Shown: in pieces, positions 24,360-33,237 of the stretch
Numbering within the stretch: position 1 is the first letter of the stretch
Layout: every line of letters begins with the position of its first letter
Source of the DNA: Flavobacterium psychrotrophum
GTDB lineage: Bacteria; Bacteroidota; Bacteroidia; Flavobacteriales; Flavobacteriaceae
Assembly: GCF_003403075.1 (NCBI RefSeq)
Contig: NZ_CP031557.1
Span: 992,001-1,056,000, forward strand
Length of the DNA stretch: 64,000 bases
Reading direction: 5' to 3'
Program-made: the position numbers and the translations under genes
The notes under the pieces: model-generated
Databases searched by the model: none
What the model was told of the DNA's origin: nothing
Seen by the model: only the letters and a program-made list of their open reading frames with translations

Positions 24360-24448
24360 TGACACGTGGCTGACACGTGAAACTTGTAAATAACTGTAAA
24401 TTAATATATTGAAAATTAGCGGATAATCCAGTCGAGGTCACGAAATAG

Positions 24449-24482
24449 AAATCCCTAAATCAATACGATTTAGGGATTTTTT
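24449..24482. terminator. Bidirectional intrinsic terminator at the prophage/host junction region
   Basis: AAATCCCTAAATC pairs perfectly with GATTTAGGGATTT (13-bp stem, 5-nt loop AATAC), with T runs on both strands. It serves the rightward HTH genes and the convergent HxlR gene. Similar hairpins occur at 26242 and 28378. The 24360-24448 stretch upstream has a direct repeat TGACACGTG (twice, 2 bp apart) and no gene. Confidence 0.75.
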
Positions 24483-24527
24483 GCTTTGATAATCTTACAA
24501 AATAAGAAACGAGCAATTCTCAAATTA

Positions 24528-24911
24528 TTAATCAGGCACATCGTTCAAATCAGAACTTACAGGTTGTTTCAGAATCAGGTTGCGCAAACGGTATTCATGT
24601 TCATCGCCCCACTGGCCTAATGCAGCAATTACAGGTACTAAGGTTTTACCAAATTCAGTAAGGCTGTATTCTACTTTTGGCGGAACAACCGGATAAATAA
24701 TCTTTGAGACAAGTTCATGTTCCTCCAGTTCTTTCAGTTGTATATTGAGGACCCTGCGCGAGGCATCCGGTATTTTACGCTGCAATTCACTTGGTCGTTT
24801 ATGTCCCTGATTAATGAACCATAGCAAACGTATTTTCCACTTGCCGTAAAGTACTTCGCCTATCAGGTCTAGCCCACAATTGAGGTTTAAAGGTATTTTT
24901 CTCTCATACAT
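24528..24911 (-). CDS. HxlR-family winged-helix transcriptional regulator
   Basis: 127 residues, normal HxlR length. Conserved Cys near the start (CGLDLIGEVLYGKWKIRLLWFI), recognition region RPSELQRKIPDASRRVLNIQL, wing and C-terminal dimerisation helices (LVPVIAALGQWGDEH). Members often sense electrophiles or oxidants through this Cys. It is divergent from an SDR oxidoreductase gene and probably represses it. Confidence 0.88.
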   Translation of the reverse strand: MYERKIPLNLNCGLDLIGEVLYGKWKIRLLWFINQGHKRPSELQRKIPDASRRVLNIQLKELEEHELVSKIIYPVVPPKVEYSLTEFGKTLVPVIAALGQWGDEHEYRLRNLILKQPVSSDLNDVPD

Positions 24912-24938
24912 ATAGCAAAGTTAGCGCAATGTTCCAAA

Positions 24939-24972
24939 TTGCACAATAGGGGAAAAATTTGTCCCTATGCAA
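24939..24972. promoter_or_regulatory. Probable HxlR operator in the divergent intergenic region
   Basis: TTGCACAATAGGG (24939-24951) and CCCTATGCAA (24963-24972) form an inverted repeat with a 3-nt bulge. It lies between the divergent hxlR-like and SDR genes. A promoter-like CAACTTTG (25011-25018) with TTG 20 bp upstream precedes the SDR start. Confidence 0.5.
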
Positions 24973-25034
24973 TTCGATATTCCCTTATTGCCAGAAAGTT
25001 ATATACTTCCCAACTTTGTACAAAATAATAAACA

Positions 25035-25829
25035 ATGGAAAATACATTTAATTTCAACAATGAGTTATCTGGCAAAATTGCCCTGGTAACAGGAGGCACA
25101 AAAGGAGCCGGAAGAGCAATTGCAGAAAGACTTTTACAAGCGGGTGCAACGGTTATTATTACTGCAAGAAACGCACCGGAAAAAGAGGACAGCAAGTTGC
25201 ATTTCATCCCTTCCGATTTAAGCACCGCCGAAGGCACGCAAAAAGTGGTTAGCGAAGTGCTATCGACTTATGGAAGGCTTGACATTCTTGTGAACAACCT
25301 TGGTTCTTCAGCAACACCTGCCGGTGGTTTTGCCGTGCTGACTGATGAAGACTGGGCATCTACGCTACAGGCTAATTTGCTTGCCCCTGTTCGTCTGGAC
25401 AGAGGTTTTTTGCCGCAAATGATAGCGCAAAAAAGCGGTGTTATTATCCACATCGCTTCTATTCAGGGCACACTACCCCTATATGATTCTACTTTGCCAT
25501 ATGCAGCTGCAAAAGCAGCATTGATAAATTATAGTAAAAGCCTGTCAAATGAAGTTACGCCAAAAGGTGTCCGCGTGCTCACTGTTTCTCCGGGGTGGAT
25601 TAGGACGGAAAGCGTTAAAGGGTTCCTGGAAGGGATAGCAAAGAATTCGAACAGTTCTGTAGAAGAGGCGCAGCAAAGTGTTATGGATGCCTTAGGCGGA
25701 ATACCCTTTGGAAGACCGGCAGAGCCCGAAGAAGTTGCAGAATTGGTAGGTTTTTTAGTTTCGCCAAGGGCAAGCTATCTTACAGGAACAGAATTTGTAA
25801 TTGATGGTGGTACTGTACCTACTATTTAA
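25035..25829 (+). CDS. Short-chain dehydrogenase/reductase (SDR)
   Basis: 264 residues, classical SDR. Cofactor loop TGGTKGAG at 19-26, NNLG at 87-90 (NNAG in most), catalytic Ser 142, Tyr 156 and Lys 160 (YAAAK), and the C-terminal GTEFVIDGG element. It should be an NAD(P)-dependent oxidoreductase; the substrate is unknown. It is divergent from an HxlR regulator and followed 22 bp later by an NTF2-like gene, a common small stress/detoxification cassette. Confidence 0.88.
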   Translation: MENTFNFNNELSGKIALVTGGTKGAGRAIAERLLQAGATVIITARNAPEKEDSKLHFIPSDLSTAEGTQKVVSEVLSTYGRLDILVNNLGSSATPAGGFAVLTDEDWASTLQANLLAPVRLDRGFLPQMIAQKSGVIIHIASIQGTLPLYDSTLPYAAAKAALINYSKSLSNEVTPKGVRVLTVSPGWIRTESVKGFLEGIAKNSNSSVEEAQQSVMDALGGIPFGRPAEPEEVAELVGFLVSPRASYLTGTEFVIDGGTVPTI

Positions 25830-25851
25830 TAACCTTAAAACTAACATAAAA

Positions 25852-26175
25852 ATGAACCTACCTAAAACAGTAACAAATTTAGTAACAACACAAAACAGCT
25901 TTGACAGTACTGCCTATGCAAATTGTTTTTCAGAAACAGCCGTAGTTTTTGATGAGGGCAAAACGCACAATGGAAGAAAAGAAATAGAACACTGGATTGC
26001 GGAGGCTAACGAGCGGTATAAGGCTACTATGAAGCCCATCAGTTTTGAAGAAAAAGAAACGGAGAGTATTTTAAAAGCTGAGGTTTCAGGAAATTTTGAC
26101 GGAAGCCCTATCGTATTGAGTTATCATTTAGAAATAGCTGATGAATTGATACAGTCTTTGAAAATTACAGGATAG
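25852..26175 (+). CDS. NTF2/SnoaL-like protein
   Basis: 107 residues from ATG at 25852; a longer frame overlapping the SDR gene is rejected. The pattern of an N-terminal helix (DSTAYANCFSETAVVFDEG), a His/Lys-rich loop and a final beta-sheet ending in SLKITG matches the nuclear transport factor 2-like fold. Substrate and reaction unknown; probably cotranscribed with the SDR. Confidence 0.75.
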   Translation: MNLPKTVTNLVTTQNSFDSTAYANCFSETAVVFDEGKTHNGRKEIEHWIAEANERYKATMKPISFEEKETESILKAEVSGNFDGSPIVLSYHLEIADELIQSLKITG

Positions 26176-26241
26176 AATAAGCCAATTTCTTTAAATCCTG
26201 CACAAAATGGTTTGAAATTTTTCTGGTCTGGGGCGCAAAGC

Positions 26242-26276
26242 AAAATTCCTAAATCAATACGGTTTAGGAATTTTTT
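26242..26276. terminator. Intrinsic terminator after the SDR-NTF2 operon
   Basis: AAAATTCCTAAATC pairs with GGTTTAGGAATTTT (one G-T pair) around AATAC, followed by T6. It shares stem and loop with the hairpin at 24449. The rest of the 26176-26414 gap holds AT-rich DNA only. Confidence 0.72.
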
Positions 26277-26414
26277 GTTTTACAAATCCTCAATAGACCC
26301 AAAAGAGGAATGGGAATTTTATTAAAAAAAATACAATTTATTGTTGTATTTATATTTTTTTGCAATTTAGGTAGGGATATTAAGAGTTAAGCTGTTAACT
26401 AAAAAACTAACCTT

Positions 26415-28268
26415 ATGAAGAAAACATTACTTTTTGTAGCCCTTTTTGCTGCTTTGTCATTATGTGCTCAGGATTATCAATGGCAGTGGGCCAAACGCGG
26501 TGGCGGTGTAAGACTTTCGCCAAACGAAACAGGTACAGCCTACAATTTTGATAGCGAACAAATACTGGACATCGCAGTAGACAGCCAAAACAATTATTAC
26601 TACCTGGCATTTATCACCGAGCGAAGTACAGAGTTTGAAAATATACCTGTAACGGTGTATAACTCCATACCACAAGTTAGCGGATCTACAGATATTTTGC
26701 TGATTTCTACCGATTGTGAAGGGACTTTCCGATGGGTACAAACTATAGGTGGCGGCAGTACTGATTATGCTTATAACATACAATTAGACAATAATGGAGG
26801 TTTATACATAGGCGCAAATATTATTAACCTGTCTAATTTCGGCCCGGAATACCTGCCTCCACATTTTAGTCCTGATGATGCACAACCACTTTTAGGAGAT
26901 GATACAGGGCTGCCACAGGAGGGCTACAAGACAACAGCATTGCTTAAATATAACACAAATGATGGTTCGCTTGCGTGGCGTGTAATGCCCCAGGGAGATG
27001 TAACCCCGCTATTTAGGTACGCAAGTATTAACCAGGTTGTGGTAGACTCAGATGGTACTTTACATACGCTTATGGGCTTTGCCGGAGGTACGCATCTTAA
27101 CGGTGCGATTACAGTACCGTCAAACTTTACCAATATTTTAAAATATTATATAGTTACCTACAATGCTAATGGGGAGTACCTTGGTAATACGCCTTTAGAC
27201 CTGGAAGGGTATTTGTTGCTAAACAATACTGAGTTTAGGTATGATGAAAGCCTGGACAGGTATTACATTGCCGGCTATAGGACAAACGGAGATATTTTTA
27301 TGCTTTCTCCGCTTACCCTAAACGGAACAGAACTTGCAGACCAGGCTTATATAATGGCTTTTAACAGTTCAGGTGCTAATATCTGGGTAAAAGAAATAAC
27401 TTCGCCTGTCCAGTTTAAGGATAGTCGTATTTACGATTTAAAAGTAGACAGCGATTCATCGTTATATCTTTCAGGCAAGTACTATATTAACAGTACTTTG
27501 GGCGGGGTATCATTTGGTGATTATGCTTTTCCTACAACGGTAGAGGGCAATGTGCCTTATGTATTAAAACTAAATCCGCAAGGAGCAGTACAGTGGATGA
27601 CAACGCCATCGGGCTACACAACCGAGATTTATACCGGGTCGCACCACAATCATGCCTTGGTAATAAATGGTGATGAAGTAGGTGTGGCAACCCAGGCAAC
27701 TAACGAAATTTGGGGCAATGTTTCTGTAAACCTTCCTGCCAACCACATGTCAGACCCGGGGTTACTCAGGCTTAATAAAACTACAGGTACAGCTATAGGT
27801 TTTCATCTTATTAACGGAGCTTTTGGGTATAACGATGCCCTTACTGCTGTTACTACAGACAATGACGGGAATTACGTAGCCGGAGGTTACTTTTATTATC
27901 AACTTTTTACCAACGGAGATGATAATATACCAACACTTAATAAAGTTCTTGGAGATGTATCCGGAACCGATTTTTTTATCACAAAGTTGGCAGCAGGGCC
28001 CTGCGGCATACCCGCAGCAATTGAACATGTAGCTTATAATGAGGCAAGAGTATATCCAAATCCAACATCTGGTGTTATAAATGTACAGTCAGAAACAGCA
28101 TTACACAGCTATCAGGTTTTAAATATGCTAGGTCAGGTACTTTTACAAGGCAATTTGTATGGCACGCAAAATGCAATTTCTGTAGAAAATTTTAGTGCAG
28201 GAACTTACATTATTAATATAAAAACAAATGACAAGGTGGTTATAACCCGAAAAATAATTAAAGAATAA
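26415..28268 (+). CDS. Secreted protein with T9SS type A sorting domain
   Basis: 617 residues. Signal peptide at 1-18 (cleavage before QDYQWQW). The body contains SBBP/beta-propeller-like repeats (DNNGGLYIG, DSDGTLHT, DSDSSLYLSG, DNDGNYVAGG). The last 75 residues are a type IX secretion C-terminal domain (YPNPTSGVINV at its start and a final KVVITRKIIKE). It should be exported through the Por/Gld machinery and anchored or released at the surface; its ligand is unknown. Confidence 0.88.
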   Translation: MKKTLLFVALFAALSLCAQDYQWQWAKRGGGVRLSPNETGTAYNFDSEQILDIAVDSQNNYYYLAFITERSTEFENIPVTVYNSIPQVSGSTDILLISTDCEGTFRWVQTIGGGSTDYAYNIQLDNNGGLYIGANIINLSNFGPEYLPPHFSPDDAQPLLGDDTGLPQEGYKTTALLKYNTNDGSLAWRVMPQGDVTPLFRYASINQVVVDSDGTLHTLMGFAGGTHLNGAITVPSNFTNILKYYIVTYNANGEYLGNTPLDLEGYLLLNNTEFRYDESLDRYYIAGYRTNGDIFMLSPLTLNGTELADQAYIMAFNSSGANIWVKEITSPVQFKDSRIYDLKVDSDSSLYLSGKYYINSTLGGVSFGDYAFPTTVEGNVPYVLKLNPQGAVQWMTTPSGYTTEIYTGSHHNHALVINGDEVGVATQATNEIWGNVSVNLPANHMSDPGLLRLNKTTGTAIGFHLINGAFGYNDALTAVTTDNDGNYVAGGYFYYQLFTNGDDNIPTLNKVLGDVSGTDFFITKLAAGPCGIPAAIEHVAYNEARVYPNPTSGVINVQSETALHSYQVLNMLGQVLLQGNLYGTQNAISVENFSAGTYIINIKTNDKVVITRKIIKE

Positions 28269-28377
28269 TTTGTTATAGATTATCTATAGCAGCCTGCTAT
28301 AAACTAAATGCTTGAGTATAATTTATGATAAGGCTTTGGAGTCTATATGATATAATTGATATTAATTTACACAAAAT

Positions 28378-28413
28378 AAAATCCCTAAAGTCAGCACGAT
28401 TTAGGGATTTTTT
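28378..28413 (+). terminator. Intrinsic terminator after the T9SS protein gene
   Basis: AAAATCCCTAAA (28378-28389) and TTTAGGGATTT (28400-28410) with T6 beyond. Third member of the hairpin family at 24449 and 26242. Confidence 0.72.
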
Positions 28414-28469
28414 GGTTATCGGTACTACAAAAAAAATATTGGTAAGAAAAAAAATGTACTTTTACACCA

Positions 28470-28796
28470 ATGCAGCATTTAAGGCAAATATCAACCATAT
28501 TTCTATCAGTATATTTATTGATACTTATGGTATTGCCTTGTAGTGATGCACATAACACAAACAACAGTAAGCAAACGGCAGATGTTGCAGCTAACACAGC
28601 AGAACAGCACAAAGATATAGAAGTATGTACTCCTTTTTGTGTATGCGGCAGTTGTGTAAGTGCTGTAGTACTTCAGCCTTTGGCAGAATATGACTTTCAT
28701 GTTCCAGAATATTTCCACTTAGAAATTTCGAATTTTTACAGGTCGCTAAAAAGTGATTTTAGCCATTCTATCTGGCAGCCACCCCAGTTACTATAA
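28470..28796 (+). CDS. Small secreted Cys-rich protein ahead of metal efflux genes (DUF6660-like)
   Basis: 108 residues with an N-terminal signal-like segment (about 8-27) and a Cys motif C-x3-C-x-C-x2-C in CTPFCVCGSC (about 53-62), followed by an aromatic C-terminal half. Small proteins like this commonly precede CusA/CzcA genes in Flavobacteriaceae. Periplasmic metal binding is plausible but not shown. A TACTTTTA -7-like element (28457-28464) lies just upstream. Confidence 0.65.
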   Translation: MQHLRQISTIFLSVYLLILMVLPCSDAHNTNNSKQTADVAANTAEQHKDIEVCTPFCVCGSCVSAVVLQPLAEYDFHVPEYFHLEISNFYRSLKSDFSHSIWQPPQLL

Positions 28797-28884
28797 TGTT
28801 TTGAGCCGGTTTGTAGCCGGCAGTATTTGCATGGATTTACTATATCTGTGCTTTTAATCAACGCGTTATATTAATTGATAATCA

Positions 28885-31800
28885 ATGTTAGACAAAATAA
28901 TTCATTTCAGTATCAATAATAAATTTATTATTGGGCTGTTTACTTTGGCATTAATACTCACGGGATCATACTCTTTATCTAACCTCCCTATTGATGCCCT
29001 GCCTGATATTACTAATAACCAGGTACAAATTATAACAACCTCGCCCACACTTGCCACCCAGGATGTAGAGCAGTTTATTACCTATCCAATTGAATTAGCG
29101 GTTAAGCCCATACCACAGGTTGTAGAGTTAAGATCTGTAAGTCGTTTTGGGCTTAGCGTGGTAACAGTAGTATTTGAGGAAGATACAGATATTTACTGGG
29201 CAAGGGCACAAATATCTGAACGCCTTAAAGAAGCCGAAAACACGATTCCTAAAAATTTGGGCACACCACAAATGGCTCCAATAAGTACCGGGCTGGGCGA
29301 AATATACCAGTATGTGGTATATCCTAAGAAAGGCTACGAAAAAAAGTACGATGCTACACAACTGCGCACCATACAGGACTGGATCATCAGGCCGCAACTG
29401 GTGGGTACTGCCGGCGTAGCCGAGGTTAATACTCTTGGCGGTGCCCTTAAGCAATATGAAATAGCGATAGACCCGGACAGGCTTAAAAGCATGAATACTA
29501 CTACTGCCGAGATATTTGCCGCGCTCGAGTCTAATAACGAAAATACAGGGGGAGCCTATATCGATAAAAAACCCTACGCTTATTTTATAAGGGGTATTGG
29601 TATGATTAGCAGTATTGACGATATTAATAAGATAGTCGTTAAAAACCAAAATGGCATTCCTATTTTAATACGCGATGTGGCTAAGGTGCAAATAGGCAGT
29701 AGCATTCGCTATGGCGCAACTACTAAAGATGGTAAGGGCGAAGAAGTTACCGGTATGGTAATGATGCTTAAAGGCGCAAATAGCGGGCAGGTTGTAGGCC
29801 GCGTTAAAGAAAAAATAGAACAAATTAAAAAATCGTTGCCAGACGGAGTATCTATAGAACCCTTTCTGGATCGTACTAAGCTGGTAGACCACGCCATAGG
29901 CACAGTACAAAAAAACCTTATTGAAGGTGCGCTTATCGTCATCTTCATACTCGTGTTGCTTTTAGGTAACTGGAGGGCCGGGCTTGTAGTGGCATCGGTT
30001 ATACCCTTAGCACTATTGTTTGCCATTTGCATGATGTATTTTTTTAATGTGAGTGGCAATCTTATGAGCCTTGGGGCGATTGATTTTGGTATCATAGTAG
30101 ATGGCGCAGTAATTATTGTTGAAGCAATTATCCACAGGCTCGAAACGATGAAAAAAGGCCGGATTACCCAGGAGAATATGAATGCCGAGGTTTATGGTGC
30201 AGCCTCAAAAATAAGAAGCAGTGCAGCCTTTGGCGAAATCATTATTCTTATCGTGTACCTGCCCATACTTGCGCTTACGGGTACAGAAGGCAAGATGTTT
30301 GGCCCTATGGCGCAAACGGTATCCTTTGCCATATTAGGAGCATTTATACTGTCTCTTACTTATGTGCCCATGATGAGTTCATTGGTACTAAGTAAGTATA
30401 CAGGGCATACGCCTAACTTTAGCGACAAGATTATTGCGGCGGTATACAATGTATACAGACCACTTTTAGATGGGGCTTTAAAAATTAAAGGTATTGTTAT
30501 AAGTGCTGCGTTAGGGCTTTTTGTTATTGCGCTCATCATTTTTAACTCGCTTGGAGGGGAGTTTATCCCAACGCTGGATGAAGGCGATATCGCCACACAC
30601 CTTATAATTTCATCAGGCAGCTCATTGTCCCAGGAAATTGAAGCTACAACCAAGGCAGAGCAAATACTGCGCAAAAGGTTCCCGGAAATTAAAATGATAG
30701 TAACTAAAATAGGCAGTGCTGAAATCCCTACCGACCCTATGCCTATGGAGGCAGGTGATATGATTATCATCATGAAGAACAAAGATGAATGGACTTCGGC
30801 TAAGACCAAGGAAGAACTCATGGAAAAAATGGAAGAAGCCCTGGAAGAGATTCCGGGTGCTACAACCGAATTTTCGCAACCGGTACAAATGCGGATGAAC
30901 GAACTAATGACCGGGGTGCGCAGTGATGTGGCTATCAAGATTTTTGGAGAGGATATAGACAGGCTTGTAAGTGCCGGAGATGAGGTAATGGAGCAAATAC
31001 AGGGTATTAGCGGTATTACCGATGCCCGGCCTGAACGTGTGGCAGGGCTACCGCAGATTACCGTAAAATATGATAAAGACAAGCTGGCATTATATGGCAT
31101 AAACGTTAGCGACCTTAACCGTGTAGTACGCATGGGGTTTGCGGGTGAGGCAGCCGGTACTGTATACGAAGGCGAAAAACGTTTTGACCTTGTGGTACGG
31201 CTTGCCGAAGACAAAAGACAGGATATAAACAACCTGAAATCGCTTTTTATAACACTGCCATCCGGTAACCAGATACCGCTGGACCAGGTAGCAGAGGTAA
31301 AACTTGAAGACGGCCCCATGCAAATAAGCCGCGAAGATGGCCGCCGCCGCATTGTGGTAGGCTTTAACGTGCGTGGCCGCGATGTGCAAAGTGTTGTAAA
31401 ACAAATACAGGCAAAACTCGATAAAAACCTAAAACTGCCGGCAGGTTATTACATTACTTACGGTGGGCAGTTCGAGAATTTGCAACAGGCTAACAAGCGC
31501 CTTATGGTGGCAGTACCGGTAGCACTGGGGCTTATTTTTATATTGCTGTATTTTACCTTTAAATCTATTAAGCAGTCAGTACTAATATTTACGGCAATAC
31601 CGCTTTCTGCCATTGGTGGTGTGTTTGCCTTATGGCTGCGCGGTATGCCCTTCAGTATATCGGCGGGTGTAGGGTTTATAGCTCTCTTTGGTGTGGCAGT
31701 GCTTAATGGTATTGTGCTTATTGCTTATTTCAATGAATTAAAAAAAGAAGGTATGGCTAATATATATGACCGAATTAAAGAAGGGACAAAAGTAAGGCTA

Positions 31801-33228
31801 AGGCCGGTACTGCTTACTGCCGCAGTAGCGTCATTAGGCTTCCTGCCTATGGCACTAAGCAGTGGTGCCGGTGCCGAAGTTCAAAAACCATTGGCAACTG
31901 TAGTTATTGGTGGGCTAATAACAGCTACATTATTAACCCTGATTGTGTTACCTATACTATATTTCTACTTCGAAAAAGGATTTAAAAACAGCAATGGTAA
32001 TGCAGCCTCTAAACTTGCTATTGCATTATTACTGTTAATGCCATTTGCCGGATTTTCTCAACAACCCCTTACGTTAGAGCAAGCCATTTTAACGGGGCTG
32101 CAAAATAACGGTGCGGTTAAGGCTGCTGCTTTAGATGTTACCCGACAGCAACAATTGCGCGGCACTGCTATAGACCTGCCTAAAACAGAAATTACAGGAA
32201 GCTTTGGGCAGTTAAATACAAAGGCACAGGATAAAAACATTAGCGTTTCGCAAACCTTTAGTCCATTTCAGTTTGGTGCCCGCAGAAAGCTGCTTAATGA
32301 AAATGTAAAGGCAGGCGAACTGCGCCTTGGGCAAACCAGGCAGGATATTACCTTCGAGATAAGGCAAAGCTGGAATACCATGTTGCATTATATGCAGCTT
32401 AATAAAATTTTTGCAGAACAAAATATCCTGATGCAGCAGTTTGTACGTGCAGCCGAACTAAAGTTTAAAACCGGCGAAACCGGATCTTTAGAAAGCACGA
32501 CTGCCAGGGTTAAACAGCAGGAGCTCCTGCAGCAGATAAAACAAAATGAAACGCTGATTGCTGTTGAAAAAACAAAGCTAAAAGCGTTATTGAAACTCGA
32601 TGAAGATTTTATAATTGCAGCATCAGAATTTAAGCCTAATATTTTTGCGGTGGCCAAAGACAGTACTATGGTATCTCAAAATACTACTTTGCAACTGGCA
32701 CAGCAACAGGTTAATGTAGCTACAGCCGAAAAGAAAGCAGAACGTTCGCTTTTGCTTCCGGATATTTCGGCAGGATACTTTATTCAGTCGTTTACCGGTA
32801 ATCAGGAGTGGAATGGCGTAACTACATATTATAACAATGCGTTGCGCTTTCAGGGATTTTCTGTAGGTATTAACATCCCGGTTTTCTGGAATGCGTCTTC
32901 GGCACGCATCAGGGCGGCAAATACAAATGTTAAAGTGCAGCAGGCTAATGCTGATTATCTTAAAGCACAGCTGACCGGTAGTTTTGAACAGCAGGCAAAA
33001 CAGCTTGAAACCTATGCGTCTATGCTGCAATATTATACAGATACTGCACTGCCAAATGCTACTGCCATTTCAGGAAATGCTACCAAAGCTTACCAAAACG
33101 GTGATATCAGTTATGTAGAGTATGTGCAGGGGCTTGAAACCGCCCTTACCATCCGTATCAATTATATCGATGCCATAAATAACTATAACCAGGCTGCTAT
33201 TAACTTGCAATACCTGCTTAACCAATAA
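28885..33228 (+). CDS. CusA/CzcA heavy-metal RND pump fused to a TolC-like outer-membrane factor
   Basis: 1447 residues. Residues 1-1035 are a full HME-type RND transporter: N-terminal TM, porter domains, and the TM4 motif DFGIIVDGAVIIVEA. After residue 1040 a hydrophobic segment (about 1042-1060, LAIALLLLMPFAGFSQ) resembles a signal peptide, followed by a TolC-like domain of about 385 residues. It exports metal cations such as Cu, Ag, Zn, Co or Cd. This fused form is known in Bacteroidota. The adaptor gene follows 9 bp later. Confidence 0.92.
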   Translation: MLDKIIHFSINNKFIIGLFTLALILTGSYSLSNLPIDALPDITNNQVQIITTSPTLATQDVEQFITYPIELAVKPIPQVVELRSVSRFGLSVVTVVFEEDTDIYWARAQISERLKEAENTIPKNLGTPQMAPISTGLGEIYQYVVYPKKGYEKKYDATQLRTIQDWIIRPQLVGTAGVAEVNTLGGALKQYEIAIDPDRLKSMNTTTAEIFAALESNNENTGGAYIDKKPYAYFIRGIGMISSIDDINKIVVKNQNGIPILIRDVAKVQIGSSIRYGATTKDGKGEEVTGMVMMLKGANSGQVVGRVKEKIEQIKKSLPDGVSIEPFLDRTKLVDHAIGTVQKNLIEGALIVIFILVLLLGNWRAGLVVASVIPLALLFAICMMYFFNVSGNLMSLGAIDFGIIVDGAVIIVEAIIHRLETMKKGRITQENMNAEVYGAASKIRSSAAFGEIIILIVYLPILALTGTEGKMFGPMAQTVSFAILGAFILSLTYVPMMSSLVLSKYTGHTPNFSDKIIAAVYNVYRPLLDGALKIKGIVISAALGLFVIALIIFNSLGGEFIPTLDEGDIATHLIISSGSSLSQEIEATTKAEQILRKRFPEIKMIVTKIGSAEIPTDPMPMEAGDMIIIMKNKDEWTSAKTKEELMEKMEEALEEIPGATTEFSQPVQMRMNELMTGVRSDVAIKIFGEDIDRLVSAGDEVMEQIQGISGITDARPERVAGLPQITVKYDKDKLALYGINVSDLNRVVRMGFAGEAAGTVYEGEKRFDLVVRLAEDKRQDINNLKSLFITLPSGNQIPLDQVAEVKLEDGPMQISREDGRRRIVVGFNVRGRDVQSVVKQIQAKLDKNLKLPAGYYITYGGQFENLQQANKRLMVAVPVALGLIFILLYFTFKSIKQSVLIFTAIPLSAIGGVFALWLRGMPFSISAGVGFIALFGVAVLNGIVLIAYFNELKKEGMANIYDRIKEGTKVRLRPVLLTAAVASLGFLPMALSSGAGAEVQKPLATVVIGGLITATLLTLIVLPILYFYFEKGFKNSNGNAASKLAIALLLLMPFAGFSQQPLTLEQAILTGLQNNGAVKAAALDVTRQQQLRGTAIDLPKTEITGSFGQLNTKAQDKNISVSQTFSPFQFGARRKLLNENVKAGELRLGQTRQDITFEIRQSWNTMLHYMQLNKIFAEQNILMQQFVRAAELKFKTGETGSLESTTARVKQQELLQQIKQNETLIAVEKTKLKALLKLDEDFIIAASEFKPNIFAVAKDSTMVSQNTTLQLAQQQVNVATAEKKAERSLLLPDISAGYFIQSFTGNQEWNGVTTYYNNALRFQGFSVGINIPVFWNASSARIRAANTNVKVQQANADYLKAQLTGSFEQQAKQLETYASMLQYYTDTALPNATAISGNATKAYQNGDISYVEYVQGLETALTIRINYIDAINNYNQAAINLQYLLNQ

Positions 33229-33237
33229 TATACAGAA

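Noticed and set aside
1..24400. Mu-like transposable phage
   Set aside because: No DDE transposase, MuB or Gam-like gene is seen, and the control region is of the repressor-operator type.
24420..24450. tRNA 3' end as attachment site
   Set aside because: A GTCGAGGTCACG stretch faintly resembles a T-arm, but no acceptor or anticodon stem can be folded around it.
28325..28543. ORF of 72 codons overlapping the terminator and the small Cys-rich gene
   Set aside because: It runs through a terminator hairpin and overlaps a better supported gene in another frame.
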